Part shown: piece by piece, positions 1 to 8,144 of the stretch | Numbering within the stretch: the first letter of the stretch is position 1 | Layout: every line of letters starts with the position of its first letter | NCBI GenBank assembly: GCA_001838165.1 | Contig: KV835868.1 | Location: forward strand, 72,256 to 136,255 | Reading direction: 5' to 3' | Length of the DNA stretch: 64,000 nucleotides | From: Actinomyces sp. HMSC035G02 | GTDB taxonomy: Bacteria; Actinomycetota; Actinomycetes; Actinomycetales; Actinomycetaceae | The notes under the pieces: model-generated | What the model was told of the DNA's origin: nothing | What the model saw: the letters and a program-made list of their open reading frames with translations, nothing else | Database searches by the model: none | Translations under genes and position numbers: made by a program

Positions 1-26
1 GGAACCGCACGGTTCCGGGCCTCCCT
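1..26. terminator. Right part of a hairpin terminator cut by the window edge
   Basis: The window opens with GGAACC-GCAC-GGTTCC followed by GGGCCTCCC and a short T-rich stretch. Other terminators in this window have a longer GAGGCC stem around such a core, so the left arm probably lies outside. It would end a gene upstream of base 1. Confidence 0.5.
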
Positions 27-80
27 TGTTGTGTCAAGGCGTGTGGGTGTATCACCATGCGACCCAACTGTATTAGTGGG

Positions 81-127
81 TTGACACAGTTAGACATCTG
101 TGTCATTGTATTAGTGTATTAATACAG
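81..127 (+). promoter_or_regulatory. Promoter/operator region of the GntR-ABC operon
   Basis: TTGACA at 81-86 is a good -35 element. Overlapping it is a perfect 8-bp inverted repeat, TGACACAG (82-89) and CTGTGTCA (98-105). At 108-125 lies GTATTAGTGTATTAATAC, a GTATTA...TAATAC palindrome of the kind bound by YtrA-subfamily GntR regulators. The likely ligand is the regulator encoded just downstream, giving autoregulation. The site is seen; the binding is inferred. Confidence 0.55.
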
Positions 128-148
128 AAAGACAGGAGGGACGCGTCG

Positions 149-511
149 ATGCGCATCGATGACACCCGCCCCATCTGGATCCAGCTGGCCGACAACTTCC
201 GCGCCCGTATCACCGATGGCACGTGGAAGCCCGGCCAGAAGATCCCCTCCGTCCGCGACCTCGCCATCGAGGCCGGCACCAACCCCAACACCGTCCAGCG
301 AGCCCTCGCCGCCCTCGACGACGAAGGACTCACCGTCCCCAAGCGGACAGCCGGACGATATGTCGCCACCGATGACTCTGCGCTGCATGCCCTCCGCCAG
401 GAGGACGCGCGCGCTGCGGCTGACGCCTTCATCCGCGCCTGCCGAGCCCTCGGCGTCGACCAAGAAGGTGCCCACGGCCTCGTCGATGAACGCTGGAACG
501 CGGACCTGTAA
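149..511 (+). CDS. GntR-family regulator, YtrA subfamily
   Basis: A 120-residue DNA-binding repressor. Residues about 10-75 form the GntR winged helix (PSVRDLAIEAGTNPNTVQRA is the helix-turn-helix). The C-terminus is only about 40 residues, too short for an FCD or UTRA effector domain; this is the hallmark of the YtrA subfamily, which usually regulates an adjacent ABC transporter. Exactly that pair follows 18 bp downstream. ATG at 149 is preceded by an AGGAGGG ribosome-binding site. An operator-like palindrome sits upstream at 108-125. The inducer is unknown; YtrA regulators elsewhere respond to cell-envelope antibiotics. Confidence 0.9.
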   Translation: MRIDDTRPIWIQLADNFRARITDGTWKPGQKIPSVRDLAIEAGTNPNTVQRALAALDDEGLTVPKRTAGRYVATDDSALHALRQEDARAAADAFIRACRALGVDQEGAHGLVDERWNADL

Positions 512-529
512 ACCAGGAGGACAACTCTC

Positions 530-1258
530 ATGACCACCCAACCCACAGGTGCGAGCGCGGCCGGTCCCGGCCTCATCGAGGTCACCGGCCTGACGAAGAG
601 CTACCGCTCGACCCCCGCCCTGCGCGACTACAACCTGAGCCTCGAATCCGGACACATCGTGGGCCTCATGGGCCCCAACGGCTGCGGCAAGACCACGCTG
701 CTTAAGATCCTTGCCGGTGTCCTCTCCGACTACGAGGGCACCGTGACCATCGACGGGCACGCGCCCGGCGTTGCTACCAAGGCGATCGTCTCCTACCTGC
801 CCGACGCCGACTTCCTGAACACCGACTGGACCGCTGCGGACGCGATCCGCGTCTACTCCACGTTCTTCGCCGACTTCGACGCCGACAAGGCCGCCTCGAT
901 GATCAACTTCTTCGGACTGCCCACCGACCGTCGCCTCTGCGAGATGAGCAAGGGCATGGGGGAGAAGCTCCAGATCAGCCTCATCATGTCCCGGCGCGGC
1001 CGCGTGTACCTGCTCGACGAGCCCATCAGCGGCGTCGACCCGGCGACGCGCGACGTCATCCTCGACGGCATCCTGCGCGAATTCGACCCCGCCTCGCTGC
1101 TCATCATGTCCACCCACCTCATCTCCGACATCGAGCACTTCGTCGACTACGCGCTCTTCATGAAGGACGGACAGGTCCTTCTGCAGGGCGACGCCGACGA
1201 CCTGCGAGCTGCCCATGGTGATTCCCTCGACGCCATCTTCCGGAAGGAGTACCGCTGA
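530..1258 (+). CDS. ABC transporter ATP-binding protein
   Basis: A 242-residue ATPase subunit. Walker A is GPNGCGKT (48-55) and Walker B is VYLLDEP (159-165). The signature region reads MSKGMGEK (139-146) in place of LSGGQ, which is common in YtrB-like and antibiotic-efflux ATPases. It follows an AGGAGG site and its stop overlaps the ATG of the permease gene (ATGATG-type junction at 1256-1260), so the two are translationally coupled. The substrate cannot be read from the sequence; an envelope-stress or peptide-efflux role is inferred from the YtrA regulator. Confidence 0.92.
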   Translation: MTTQPTGASAAGPGLIEVTGLTKSYRSTPALRDYNLSLESGHIVGLMGPNGCGKTTLLKILAGVLSDYEGTVTIDGHAPGVATKAIVSYLPDADFLNTDWTAADAIRVYSTFFADFDADKAASMINFFGLPTDRRLCEMSKGMGEKLQISLIMSRRGRVYLLDEPISGVDPATRDVILDGILREFDPASLLIMSTHLISDIEHFVDYALFMKDGQVLLQGDADDLRAAHGDSLDAIFRKEYR

Positions 1259-2070
1259 TGTACGCCAAACTGCTTGCCTACGAAATCCGGTCGCGCGCCG
1301 TCGCGGACGGGCGTTCCTTCGGGGCGTTTATCGCTGTGATCGCGGTTGCTGCGGGAATCGTTGCCGCGGGGCTGCCGGGGATCAGCGGCTCCACCGCTGT
1401 CCTCGCCTACGCCCTGTGTGCGCTCACGCCGGTCGCCTGCGCGATCGCGGCCCTGGCCGACTACTGGAAGACCTTGTACGGGCAGCGCGGCTACTTCACG
1501 ATGAGCCTGCCGATCTCTGGAAAGGTCATCTTCTGGGCGAAGAACACGCGCATCATGATCGAGTGCCTCTTGGCCGTCGTCCTGGCCGTCGGCGGAATGC
1601 TCGCCGTCGCTACGGCCGCCGCGTGGAGCGACGGCATTAGCCTCGCCGAGTACACGGCCGGGCCTCGTTCCGTCGTGGCCGGAATGCCTACCTACACCGT
1701 GGCCCTCATGATCGCCGCGCAGATCATCCTTGCGATGTCGTGGGTCGTGCAGGCCTGCGCCGCCATGACGATCGGCGCGGAAGGACGCTTCAATCACATG
1801 GGTTTCGGCGCGCCCATCATCGGTTTTGTCCTGCTGTACATCGTCAACCAGGTGCTTTCTACGGTTGGCACGTTCTTCCTTCCGCTGTCTGTCACGACTG
1901 ATGGACACTTCAGTACCGAGATCATGTGGACCTCGTACAGCGCTACGATCGGAACCGACGGCCACCCGAACGTCATCGGCATTGGCTCCTACGTCCTCGT
2001 GCCCCTGTTCGCACTGGCCATGGGCCTGTGGGCCTCCCGCTCAATCGAGAAGCACACGTCCTTGCGCTGA
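1258..2070 (+). CDS. ABC-2 type transporter permease subunit
   Basis: A 270-residue polytopic membrane protein with about six hydrophobic segments (roughly residues 20-42, 45-65, 100-120, 145-172, 178-205 and 235-256). Its position immediately behind the ATPase gene, with overlapping stop and start, identifies it as the membrane partner. Sequence similarity to a named permease is not obvious, as is usual for YtrC/YtrD-like proteins. A hairpin at 2093-2136 ends the operon. Confidence 0.82.
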   Translation: MYAKLLAYEIRSRAVADGRSFGAFIAVIAVAAGIVAAGLPGISGSTAVLAYALCALTPVACAIAALADYWKTLYGQRGYFTMSLPISGKVIFWAKNTRIMIECLLAVVLAVGGMLAVATAAAWSDGISLAEYTAGPRSVVAGMPTYTVALMIAAQIILAMSWVVQACAAMTIGAEGRFNHMGFGAPIIGFVLLYIVNQVLSTVGTFFLPLSVTTDGHFSTEIMWTSYSATIGTDGHPNVIGIGSYVLVPLFALAMGLWASRSIEKHTSLR

Positions 2071-2092
2071 GGGCATCACGAGCTGAACGGTA

Positions 2093-2140
2093 GTCGGCGG
2101 TGGGATAGGGTTGTTGCATCCGATCCCGCCGCCGACTTGT
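2093..2140 (+). terminator. Hairpin terminator after the ABC operon
   Basis: GTCGGCGGTGGGA (2093-2105) pairs with TCCCGCCGCCGAC (2124-2136), with a single G-U pair, and is followed by TTGT. It separates the ABC operon from the next gene. Confidence 0.65.
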
Positions 2141-2155
2141 CCGTGAGGAGCGCAG

Positions 2156-3145
2156 ATGACCACCGAGGGACCCCGCTTCGGGGCCACACCCCAGAACCCC
2201 GACCTGCTGCGGTGGATCGGCATTCAGGTCCTGCTGCTTGTGATTGCCTGGGTGATCGGCATGGTCGTGCGGCGCCTCCTGGCCTCGCGCATGACGATGT
2301 CCACGGCCTCGGCGACCCTCACCGGCCTCGGGGGCCTCTGGGGCGGCCTGCTGGTCGCAGGCTGGATCTTCTCCTCCTCCGACATGTGGCGCCCCGCGAT
2401 GATCGGCGTGGCCGCGGCGGTGGCCCTCGTCGTGGTCGTCGTCGTCTCCCTGATCGTCGCGTACCTGCACCCCCGCCCCGGCCTCGAGCCTATCGCCGAG
2501 GTCGCCAAGCGCGGCGAATCCGACTCCCTCGAATTCAAGTCCAGCGCCCGCTGGAACATGCGCGCTGGCAAGCGCGACGACGCCATGGAAACCGTCATCG
2601 CGAAGACGGTTGCCGCGTTCATGAACTCCGGCGGCGGCACCCTCCTCATCGGCGTGGATGACGACGGTCGCCTTATTGGGCTGGGCCCCGACTACGCGAC
2701 CCTCAAGACCCCCGACGCTGACCGCTTCGAGCTGTGGATCCGTGACCTGTGGGGCCAGCGCCTGGGCACCAACGCGGCTGCGCTGCCCCTCCTCGACTTC
2801 GCCGAGGCCTCGGACCCCCAGGAGGGCTACGAGCGCCAGGAGGTGTGCCGGGTGACGATCCCGCCGTCCACGCGCCCCGTGTACCTCAAGGGCCCCAAGG
2901 GTAAGGGGGAGGCCGAGCTGTGGGTGCGCGTCGGCAACTCGACGCGGCGCCTCGAGGTCGCTGACGCCGTGCAGTACGTGGCCGCGCGCTGGCCCGAGTC
3001 CGTGCGCGTCTCGCCCCTGACCCGCATCCGCCTGTTCCTCACCATGAGCCGCCACCGCGACACCCCCACCCGCCTGCCGCGCGTCGTCGAGCGCGTCCTC
3101 GTAGAGCGCGCGAAGTACGGTGTCGGGGTGACTGAGGGGGAGTAG
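2156..3145 (+). CDS. Membrane-anchored AlbA_2 (Schlafen-type) domain protein
   Basis: A 329-residue protein. Two or three N-terminal membrane helices (about 20-40, 55-75, 82-104) precede a cytosolic Schlafen AlbA_2 domain (about 115-280). The family hallmarks are ESDSLEFKSS, where the EFK motif begins the fold, and FMNSGGGTLLIGVDDDG. AlbA_2 domains are nucleic-acid or nucleotide-binding modules, often attached to regulators or defence proteins; the membrane-anchored form is less usual. Start: ATG after GTGAGGAGCGCAG. It stands between terminators and is probably monocistronic. The function is unknown. Confidence 0.8.
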   Translation: MTTEGPRFGATPQNPDLLRWIGIQVLLLVIAWVIGMVVRRLLASRMTMSTASATLTGLGGLWGGLLVAGWIFSSSDMWRPAMIGVAAAVALVVVVVVSLIVAYLHPRPGLEPIAEVAKRGESDSLEFKSSARWNMRAGKRDDAMETVIAKTVAAFMNSGGGTLLIGVDDDGRLIGLGPDYATLKTPDADRFELWIRDLWGQRLGTNAAALPLLDFAEASDPQEGYERQEVCRVTIPPSTRPVYLKGPKGKGEAELWVRVGNSTRRLEVADAVQYVAARWPESVRVSPLTRIRLFLTMSRHRDTPTRLPRVVERVLVERAKYGVGVTEGE

Positions 3146-3190
3146 GGGCACGGTTAGACTGGCCCCAGGAACTCAGAGAGGAGAGTAGGC

Positions 3191-4282
3191 ATGCGCCTGC
3201 GCAAGACCCTGCCCGCGGACATCGAGCAGATCATCGCGTCCGGGGACGTCGAGGCCGTGGCGCGCGCGGTCGAGCGCTGCGAGGTCGGCGCGTACCTGCG
3301 GGGCTCTGCCTATGAGTCGCGGCTCATGCACTTTCCGGCCTCCGAGGAGATCACGGACTTTCTGCTCGCGCGGGGCGAGGACATCAACTCACGTGATCGG
3401 TACGAACGTACCCCGATCCACGCGCGTGTTTGGGCACGATGCCTCGACCAGATCCCGTTGCTGATCGCTCGCGGAGGCGACATCAATGCGTGCGATACCT
3501 CCGACCAGACGGCGTTGTTTGGCGTCGTCGAGCGTTTTCCCGTTGCCGACGTGTCGCTGATGATGTCGTGGGGAGCGGATCCGCTGGTTGTTGCTGATTC
3601 GAGGGTGTACGGGAAAGCGACGCTTGTCGAGAACGTGGTGTCCTGGCACAACTTCCTGGACGCCCCACGCGCGCTCGCGGTGATTCGGTTGCTTCTGTCC
3701 GTTGGGGCGCCCGTCGGCGAGCGTGTGCCGACCGCACTGCGGGCCATGGACCGGATGCGCTGCACGTTCGTTACGCACGGGCTGCCGGAGCATCTCACGC
3801 AGTCGCGGGTCGACGAGGCCTCGGCCGCGTTGTCGGAGCTGTGCGCCCTGTTCGGGGTGGAGCAGCGCGAGGCGAAGCCTGCGCCTGTCGTGGGGGAGCG
3901 GCTGGAGCTGGATCCGTCCGTGCCCGCACTGCGTCAGCACGGGGAACTGTGGGATCTTCTTGTGCCTGACAGTGGTCAGTGTCAGACGCTGCAAGGCGAG
4001 GTCATTCGCATTGCGGGGCGCGTCGGCCATGAGGTGTTCGACAACGGTGGAATCAACTGGGATCGCTCTTTTGGGAAGCTGCTGGACCAGTATCTCAGTG
4101 TCGTGCGTTCAGGCCTGCCGATGCCGCCTGCCTCCGTGGCTCGGGCCGAGGCTGCCGTCGCCTCCCTGAAGGGTCGCTCCATGTCCCACCAGGCAGTCGA
4201 CGACATCACGGAGCTGGCGGTGGCGTGGGTGCGCCTGAACCCGGTCCTGCTGGAGTCGGATCTGCCCGACGTGGGGCGGTAA
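3191..4282 (+). CDS. Ankyrin-repeat-like protein
   Basis: A 363-residue soluble protein with no signal peptide. Residues about 40-170 contain degenerate ankyrin units, recognisable by DFLLARGEDINSRDRYERTPIH and LIARGGDINACDTSDQTALF type cores (the TPIH/TALF turn and the LLxxGxDIN helix end). The second half (about 200-363) resembles no family I recognise. GAGAGGAG precedes the ATG. Ankyrin repeats mediate protein binding, and such genes are common in accessory regions; the partner is unknown. Confidence 0.75.
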   Translation: MRLRKTLPADIEQIIASGDVEAVARAVERCEVGAYLRGSAYESRLMHFPASEEITDFLLARGEDINSRDRYERTPIHARVWARCLDQIPLLIARGGDINACDTSDQTALFGVVERFPVADVSLMMSWGADPLVVADSRVYGKATLVENVVSWHNFLDAPRALAVIRLLLSVGAPVGERVPTALRAMDRMRCTFVTHGLPEHLTQSRVDEASAALSELCALFGVEQREAKPAPVVGERLELDPSVPALRQHGELWDLLVPDSGQCQTLQGEVIRIAGRVGHEVFDNGGINWDRSFGKLLDQYLSVVRSGLPMPPASVARAEAAVASLKGRSMSHQAVDDITELAVAWVRLNPVLLESDLPDVGR

Positions 4283-4322
4283 CCGGGGCTAGGTGTAAAG
4301 CTCGCGGCGGTACACTGGGCGA

Positions 4323-5321
4323 ATGGGTAAACGAATTCTTGGGTGGCTGTGTCAACGGCGCGTTGTAGTCGCGTATCGTGCGCTCTGCATTTTTTTGCTG
4401 ATCGTTATTGTGGGTTGTCTTGCGAAAACCGTAGTTGATTTAGCGGATGGCGTGTATCGGACAGCCTTAATTATGTATGTGGTCTCCGTTGTGTTTGTCG
4501 TGTTCTTTGCTCGGCGAGGAGTGTTGCATGCAGGAGAGTCGAGGCGACGAATCATACTGCTGGAGCAGTTGCTAATGTTTACCGTGTTCGCATTTGTATT
4601 TCTGGCAGTATTTGAAACTATTGACAACGATGCTATGGCCTTCTTTGTTGGATCTCTTGGAGGAGGTGTAGTATCGGGTTATGAACCATTTTTTACCTGG
4701 GCGCTTTTTTATGTGGGAGCTGGGTTTCTGCTGGTATTGACTTCGTATGACGAACGCCGAACAGAAATGAAAACCACTGTCGGTGGAGTTTTGGTTATCA
4801 TGGGTATATTGATGCCTAAAGTGCTCGAATCATATTCTTTACTTCAAGCTCACTGCTATGCCGATGGTTGTTTGCCTGAGGAATCAAGTTGGATCATACT
4901 TTTTGAAATAGCTGTCGCCTACGCTGCTTCTCTATCAATGATGTTTGTGTGTGGCTTGTTTGTGCCATCCGTTGGGAGCTATCTTCGGAAGTTCGCAGAG
5001 TTAGCTGGCGACGACGAATTGGAGTGTTCTAGTGCTGCTACTCCAGACTCTCAAGCGTTAGTTTCTGCTAGCGAGGTGGTGTCCTCTTCTGATATTCAGA
5101 GTGACCGAGTCGAACTGTCTTCAGTGTTGTCGTCGGTGGCCACTGGTACGTCTCAAGAGTCTGCTGATGGAGTGGCTATCCCCTCGCAGGCCAAGGAAAT
5201 GCAGGCAAGTGTGTGTGGTTCGGGTGGTGCTGTATCCAAGCAGCTGATGAGTGCTGCTGTCAGTGGTGTTGTGGCGGGCGTGTGTTTCTCGGTCGTGAGT
5301 CGTCTCTTTAGTCGCCGCTGA
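4323..5321 (+). CDS. Multi-pass membrane protein of unknown function, AT-richer than its neighbours
   Basis: A 332-residue protein that I do not recognise. Six hydrophobic segments lie in residues about 15-220. A polar serine-rich region (about 230-300) follows, and a last hydrophobic stretch (about 308-327) precedes the terminal SRLFSRR. Codon use differs clearly from all neighbours: A/T third positions are frequent, with many TTT, GTA and TCT codons. This suggests recent acquisition. No convincing ribosome-binding site precedes the ATG at 4323, so the start is uncertain. It lies directly before a non-coding repeat array. Confidence 0.6.
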   Translation: MGKRILGWLCQRRVVVAYRALCIFLLIVIVGCLAKTVVDLADGVYRTALIMYVVSVVFVVFFARRGVLHAGESRRRIILLEQLLMFTVFAFVFLAVFETIDNDAMAFFVGSLGGGVVSGYEPFFTWALFYVGAGFLLVLTSYDERRTEMKTTVGGVLVIMGILMPKVLESYSLLQAHCYADGCLPEESSWIILFEIAVAYAASLSMMFVCGLFVPSVGSYLRKFAELAGDDELECSSAATPDSQALVSASEVVSSSDIQSDRVELSSVLSSVATGTSQESADGVAIPSQAKEMQASVCGSGGAVSKQLMSAAVSGVVAGVCFSVVSRLFSRR

Positions 5322-5380
5322 GCTGTGTCGTCTTGTGCTTTGATTGGCGAGTCGAGGCAGGTCTCCGCGCCACTACTTGT

Positions 5381-5475
5381 CGCTAAGTGGTGTTACACCA
5401 CTTAGCGGGGTATTACACCAGCTCGGAGGTGGTGTAATGCTCCCTAACTGGTGTAATGCTCCTTAACTGGTGCAG
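5381..5475. repeat. Palindromic unit 1 (word GGTGTAAT)
   Basis: CGCTAAGTGGTGT (5381-5393) and its exact complement (5395-5407) flank a single T. A second hairpin pairs ATTACACCA (5412-5420) with TGGTGTAAT (5430-5438). Two more direct copies follow as TAACTGGTGTAATG and TAACTGGTGCA. Confidence 0.85.
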
Positions 5476-5556
5476 GGCTGTCTGCTGGGGCTTGGTTGGA
5501 TGTTTGTTGGAGCTGTTGTGGAGCCGCATTTACCGCGACGGGGCTTGTTGGACATT

Positions 5557-5650
5557 GGCATTGCACTAGTTAGCGCAGTGTTGCACTAGATAGCAGGTAG
5601 TGCAATGCCCTCCTATCTAGTGCATTGCTGTCGTATCTAGTGCAGTGCTG
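5557..5650. repeat. Palindromic unit 2 (word CTAGTGCAATG)
   Basis: GGCATTGCACTA (5557-5568) is the exact complement of TAGTGCAATGCC (5598-5609). GCACTAGATAG (5583-5593) matches the reverse complement CTATCTAGTGC (5613-5623), and TATCTAGTGC recurs at 5634-5643. Confidence 0.85.
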
Positions 5651-5730
5651 CGTGGCCTGGGGCTGTCGGACGCCGGCGTGGCCGGCGCTGGGCAAGGCTA
5701 TCCGCTATCACGCTTGTTGTCGATGAGGCG

Positions 5731-5799
5731 GTGCACCCGATCCGTAGGCATTACACCCCTTCTGATCGGGTGTATCGCGACGTAACGGGTGTAGCGCTG
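5731..5799. repeat. Palindromic unit 3 (word GGGTGTA)
   Basis: CACCCGATC (5734-5742) pairs with GATCGGGTG (5764-5772). TACACCCC (5753-5760), GGGTGTA (5768-5774) and TAACGGGTGTAG (5783-5794) are the other copies. It shares its framework with unit 4. Confidence 0.8.
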
Positions 5800-5880
5800 C
5801 CTGGCCTGGGGTCGTTGGACGCCGGCATGTGCAGTGCCAGCGAGGAAACCCGCGTACAAGCTTGTAACCGATGAGGTGTT

Positions 5881-5973
5881 GCACCCGATCGGGAAGATTC
5901 AACCCCTTCTGATCGGGTTGAATCTTCCCTAACGGGTTGAATGTTCCCGATCAGGTTGAATCTTGCCGCACCC
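5881..5973. repeat. Palindromic unit 4 (word GGGTTGAATCTTCC)
   Basis: GGGAAGATTCAACCC (5891-5905) and GGGTTGAATCTTCCC (5915-5929) form a perfect 15-bp stem with a 9-nt loop. GGGTTGAATGTTCCCGATC and AGGTTGAATCTTGCC follow as direct copies. Confidence 0.85.
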
Positions 5974-5990
5974 TGAGGCCCGAAACAGGG

Positions 5991-6022
5991 GAGGGGCCCA
6001 AGCCTTTCGGCTCGGACCCCTC
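5991..6022 (-). terminator. Hairpin terminator of the DEAD-box helicase gene
   Basis: Read on the minus strand, GAGGGGTCCGAGCC and GGCTTGGGCCCCTC form a 14-bp stem with two G-U pairs, closed by a GAAA tetraloop. It lies about 80 bp past the helicase stop codon. Confidence 0.65.
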
Positions 6023-6103
6023 CTCATGTCGTATCAGCGCGGTGATATCTCCGCGTGAGCGCTACGACCGGCGTGTGCACAGCTGTGCAGCGGCTCTATC
6101 GCC

Positions 6104-7891
6104 TCACTCGCCGCCCTTGCGGCGGCGGATGCGCTTGCGGGCGCGGGGCGCGCCCTCAGACGCCTCACCCGCATGCTGTGAGTGCTCGCCGCGGCCGCGG
6201 CCACGCGTGCCGCGGTCGGAGCGGCCGCCCTTGCCAGCGTTCAGCGTGCGATCGCCGTCCTGGGAGCCGCGACGCGACCCGCGCGAATGCGACGCGTCGG
6301 AGGAAGAAGCCGAACCACCACGCGACGAACGACCGCGGCCACCACGCGAGCCACCACGTGAGCCGCCACGCGAGCCACCGGAACCCGAACGCGACCCGGA
6401 ACGGCCACCACGGCCTCGTCCCTCGGAGCGGGGAGCGGAGCCGCCCAGGTCTTCGAGGACCTCGGCGTCCAGGCCGGCGCGCGTGCGCTTGGCGCGCGGC
6501 AGGCGACCCGTCGTGCCCTCGGGAATGTCCAGGTCGGTGAACAGGTGGGGGGAGGTGTGGTAGGTCTCGAGCGGATCCGGCACGCCCAGGCCCAGGGCCT
6601 TGGAGATGAGCGACCAGCGCGGCGTGTCATCCCAGTCGACGAAGGTGACGGCCGTGCCCGAGTTGCCCGCGCGGCCCGTGCGGCCGATGCGGTGGATGTA
6701 GATCTTCTCGTCTTCGGGGCACTGGTAGTTGATGACGTGGGTGACGTCGTCGACGTCGATGCCTCGCGCGGCGACGTCGGTGGCGACCAGGACGTCAACC
6801 TTGCCGTTACGGAATGCACGCAGAGCCTGCTCGCGGGCGCCCTGGCCCAGGTCGCCGTGCAGCGAGCCGACGGCGAAGCCGCGGGCGGTCAGGTCCTCGC
6901 CCAGGCGGGCGGCGGTGCGCTTGGTGCGGCAGAAGATGACGGTGCGGCCGCGGCCCTCCGCCTGGAGGATGCGGGCGACGACCTCGACCTTGTTCATGGC
7001 ATGAACGCGGTAGATGACCTGCTTGACCGTGTTGACGGTCTGGTTCTGGTCGTCGGGGTCCTGCGCGCGGATGTGGGTGGGCTGGACCATGAAGCGGCGG
7101 GCGAGGGCCACGACGGGGCCGGGCATGGTCGCGGAGAACAGCATGGTGTGGCGGTTCTCGGGGACGCGGCTGAGCAGCGTCTCGACGTCGGGCAGGAAGC
7201 CCAGGTCGAGCATCTCGTCGGCCTCGTCGAGGACGACGGTCTCGACGCCGGACAGGTGCAGGTGGCCCTTGCGCAGCAGGTCGATGAGGCGGCCGGGCGT
7301 GCCCACGACGATGTCGGCGCCACGCTCGAGAGCCTCGATCTGGGGTTCGAAGGCAACGCCGCCGTAGATCTCAACGATGCGGGTCGACAGGTACTTGGCG
7401 GCCTCGCGCAGGTCCTGGGCGACCTGCTTGGTGAGCTCGCGGGTCGGCAGGATAATCAGAGCCTGCGGCTTGTTCGGGTTGAGCAGGTCCTCGTAGCCCT
7501 CTTCGTCGGGCGCGATGACGTCCTCGAGGACGGGGATGCCGAAGCCGAGGGTCTTGCCGGTGCCGGTCTTGGCCTGGCCGATGATGTCGTGGCGGTCCAG
7601 CGCGGGGCCAAGCGTCAGGGCCTGGATGGGGAAGGGGTGCGTGATGCCCTTGTCTTCGAGGGCGTCGACGATCGGGTCGGTGACGCCGAAGTCCGCGAAG
7701 GACTTCTTGTCGAGGTCCTCGCCCTTGCCGGTGATGTCCGGGGTGGCCTCTTCGACCTCGGGGGCTGCGGGCTTGATGTTGCCGAGGCGGACGACGCCTG
7801 CGGAGTATTCGACGGACGAGGCCGGGGCGGCCTTCTCGGTGGTGTCAACGTCGGTGGTGGGCACAGTTGCCTCAGTGCTCGTGTTGGTCAC
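6104..7891 (-). CDS. DEAD-box RNA helicase with an RGG-like tail
   Basis: A 595-residue ATP-dependent RNA helicase, acting in RNA unwinding, ribosome assembly or mRNA decay. All core motifs are present: the Q-motif region FADFGV...PFPIQ (65-90), Walker A AKTGTGKT (107-114), PTREL (149-153), DEAD (222-225), SAT (253-255) and HRIGRTGRAG (399-408). Residues about 490-595 are a disordered Gly/Arg/Ser tail with many SRGGSRGG repeats, ending in a basic RKRIRRRKGG segment, a non-specific RNA-binding tail. Synteny with the ferritin-like, DUF3107 and AdnAB genes matches the mycobacterial rhlE (Rv3211) neighbourhood, from memory of those genomes. Confidence 0.93.
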   Translation of the reverse strand: MTNTSTEATVPTTDVDTTEKAAPASSVEYSAGVVRLGNIKPAAPEVEEATPDITGKGEDLDKKSFADFGVTDPIVDALEDKGITHPFPIQALTLGPALDRHDIIGQAKTGTGKTLGFGIPVLEDVIAPDEEGYEDLLNPNKPQALIILPTRELTKQVAQDLREAAKYLSTRIVEIYGGVAFEPQIEALERGADIVVGTPGRLIDLLRKGHLHLSGVETVVLDEADEMLDLGFLPDVETLLSRVPENRHTMLFSATMPGPVVALARRFMVQPTHIRAQDPDDQNQTVNTVKQVIYRVHAMNKVEVVARILQAEGRGRTVIFCRTKRTAARLGEDLTARGFAVGSLHGDLGQGAREQALRAFRNGKVDVLVATDVAARGIDVDDVTHVINYQCPEDEKIYIHRIGRTGRAGNSGTAVTFVDWDDTPRWSLISKALGLGVPDPLETYHTSPHLFTDLDIPEGTTGRLPRAKRTRAGLDAEVLEDLGGSAPRSEGRGRGGRSGSRSGSGGSRGGSRGGSRGGRGRSSRGGSASSSDASHSRGSRRGSQDGDRTLNAGKGGRSDRGTRGRGRGEHSQHAGEASEGAPRARKRIRRRKGGE

Positions 7892-8144
7892 GATCTACCT
7901 TGTCTCCCGGGCTTTCCCGGGGTCGGGGTCGGTGCCGATCGCGCATTATCTGGCGCGGGGAAACTCGTCCGCGCGTACGTGTTATGTCTTAAGAATGCGA
8001 CCGGTCTTCCGGTGGTCACCTTTCAGTGTAATGGTGTGTGACGTGTTCGCGGGGGAGGGGCTGGTCACAGAGACTGCCGCTAATCGGGAAGAACAGGGTC
8101 CCATGCGCCGGGCCGCGAGGCTTGTCAGGCACTATGCTGGAGTC

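Larger units (their letters stand above)
5381..5973. repeat. Array of four palindromic word-repeat units
   Basis: Non-coding interval between the membrane-protein gene and the DEAD-box helicase gene. Four units (5381, 5557, 5731, 5881) each carry a short word in both orientations, three to five times, forming one perfect hairpin plus further direct copies. The word differs between units (GGTGTAAT; CTAGTGCAATG; GGGTGTA; GGGTTGAATCTTCC) but is uniform within each unit. Units 3 and 4 are tandem duplicates about 148 bp apart: 5648-5677 matches 5797-5826 and 5713-5742 matches 5861-5890, yet their words differ. The copies are not spaced like a CRISPR array. Confidence 0.85.

Noticed and set aside
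5708..5902. 64-codon minus-strand ORF within the palindrome array
   Set aside because: It runs through two tandem units with different words; codon use and composition do not support a gene.
5381..5973. CRISPR-like array
   Set aside because: Repeat words are 7-15 bp, in both orientations, with irregular spacing and changing sequence; no cas genes nearby.
6545..8041. 498-codon plus-strand frame opposite the DEAD-box gene
   Set aside because: Composition rich in Val/Asp/Gly/Leu without any motif; it is the complement of a gene with all helicase motifs. High-GC antisense shadow.
7515..8144. Long N-terminal extension of the ferritin-like protein
   Set aside because: The upstream 210 codons are antisense to the helicase gene and its promoter; the ATG at 8145 begins the family-like sequence.
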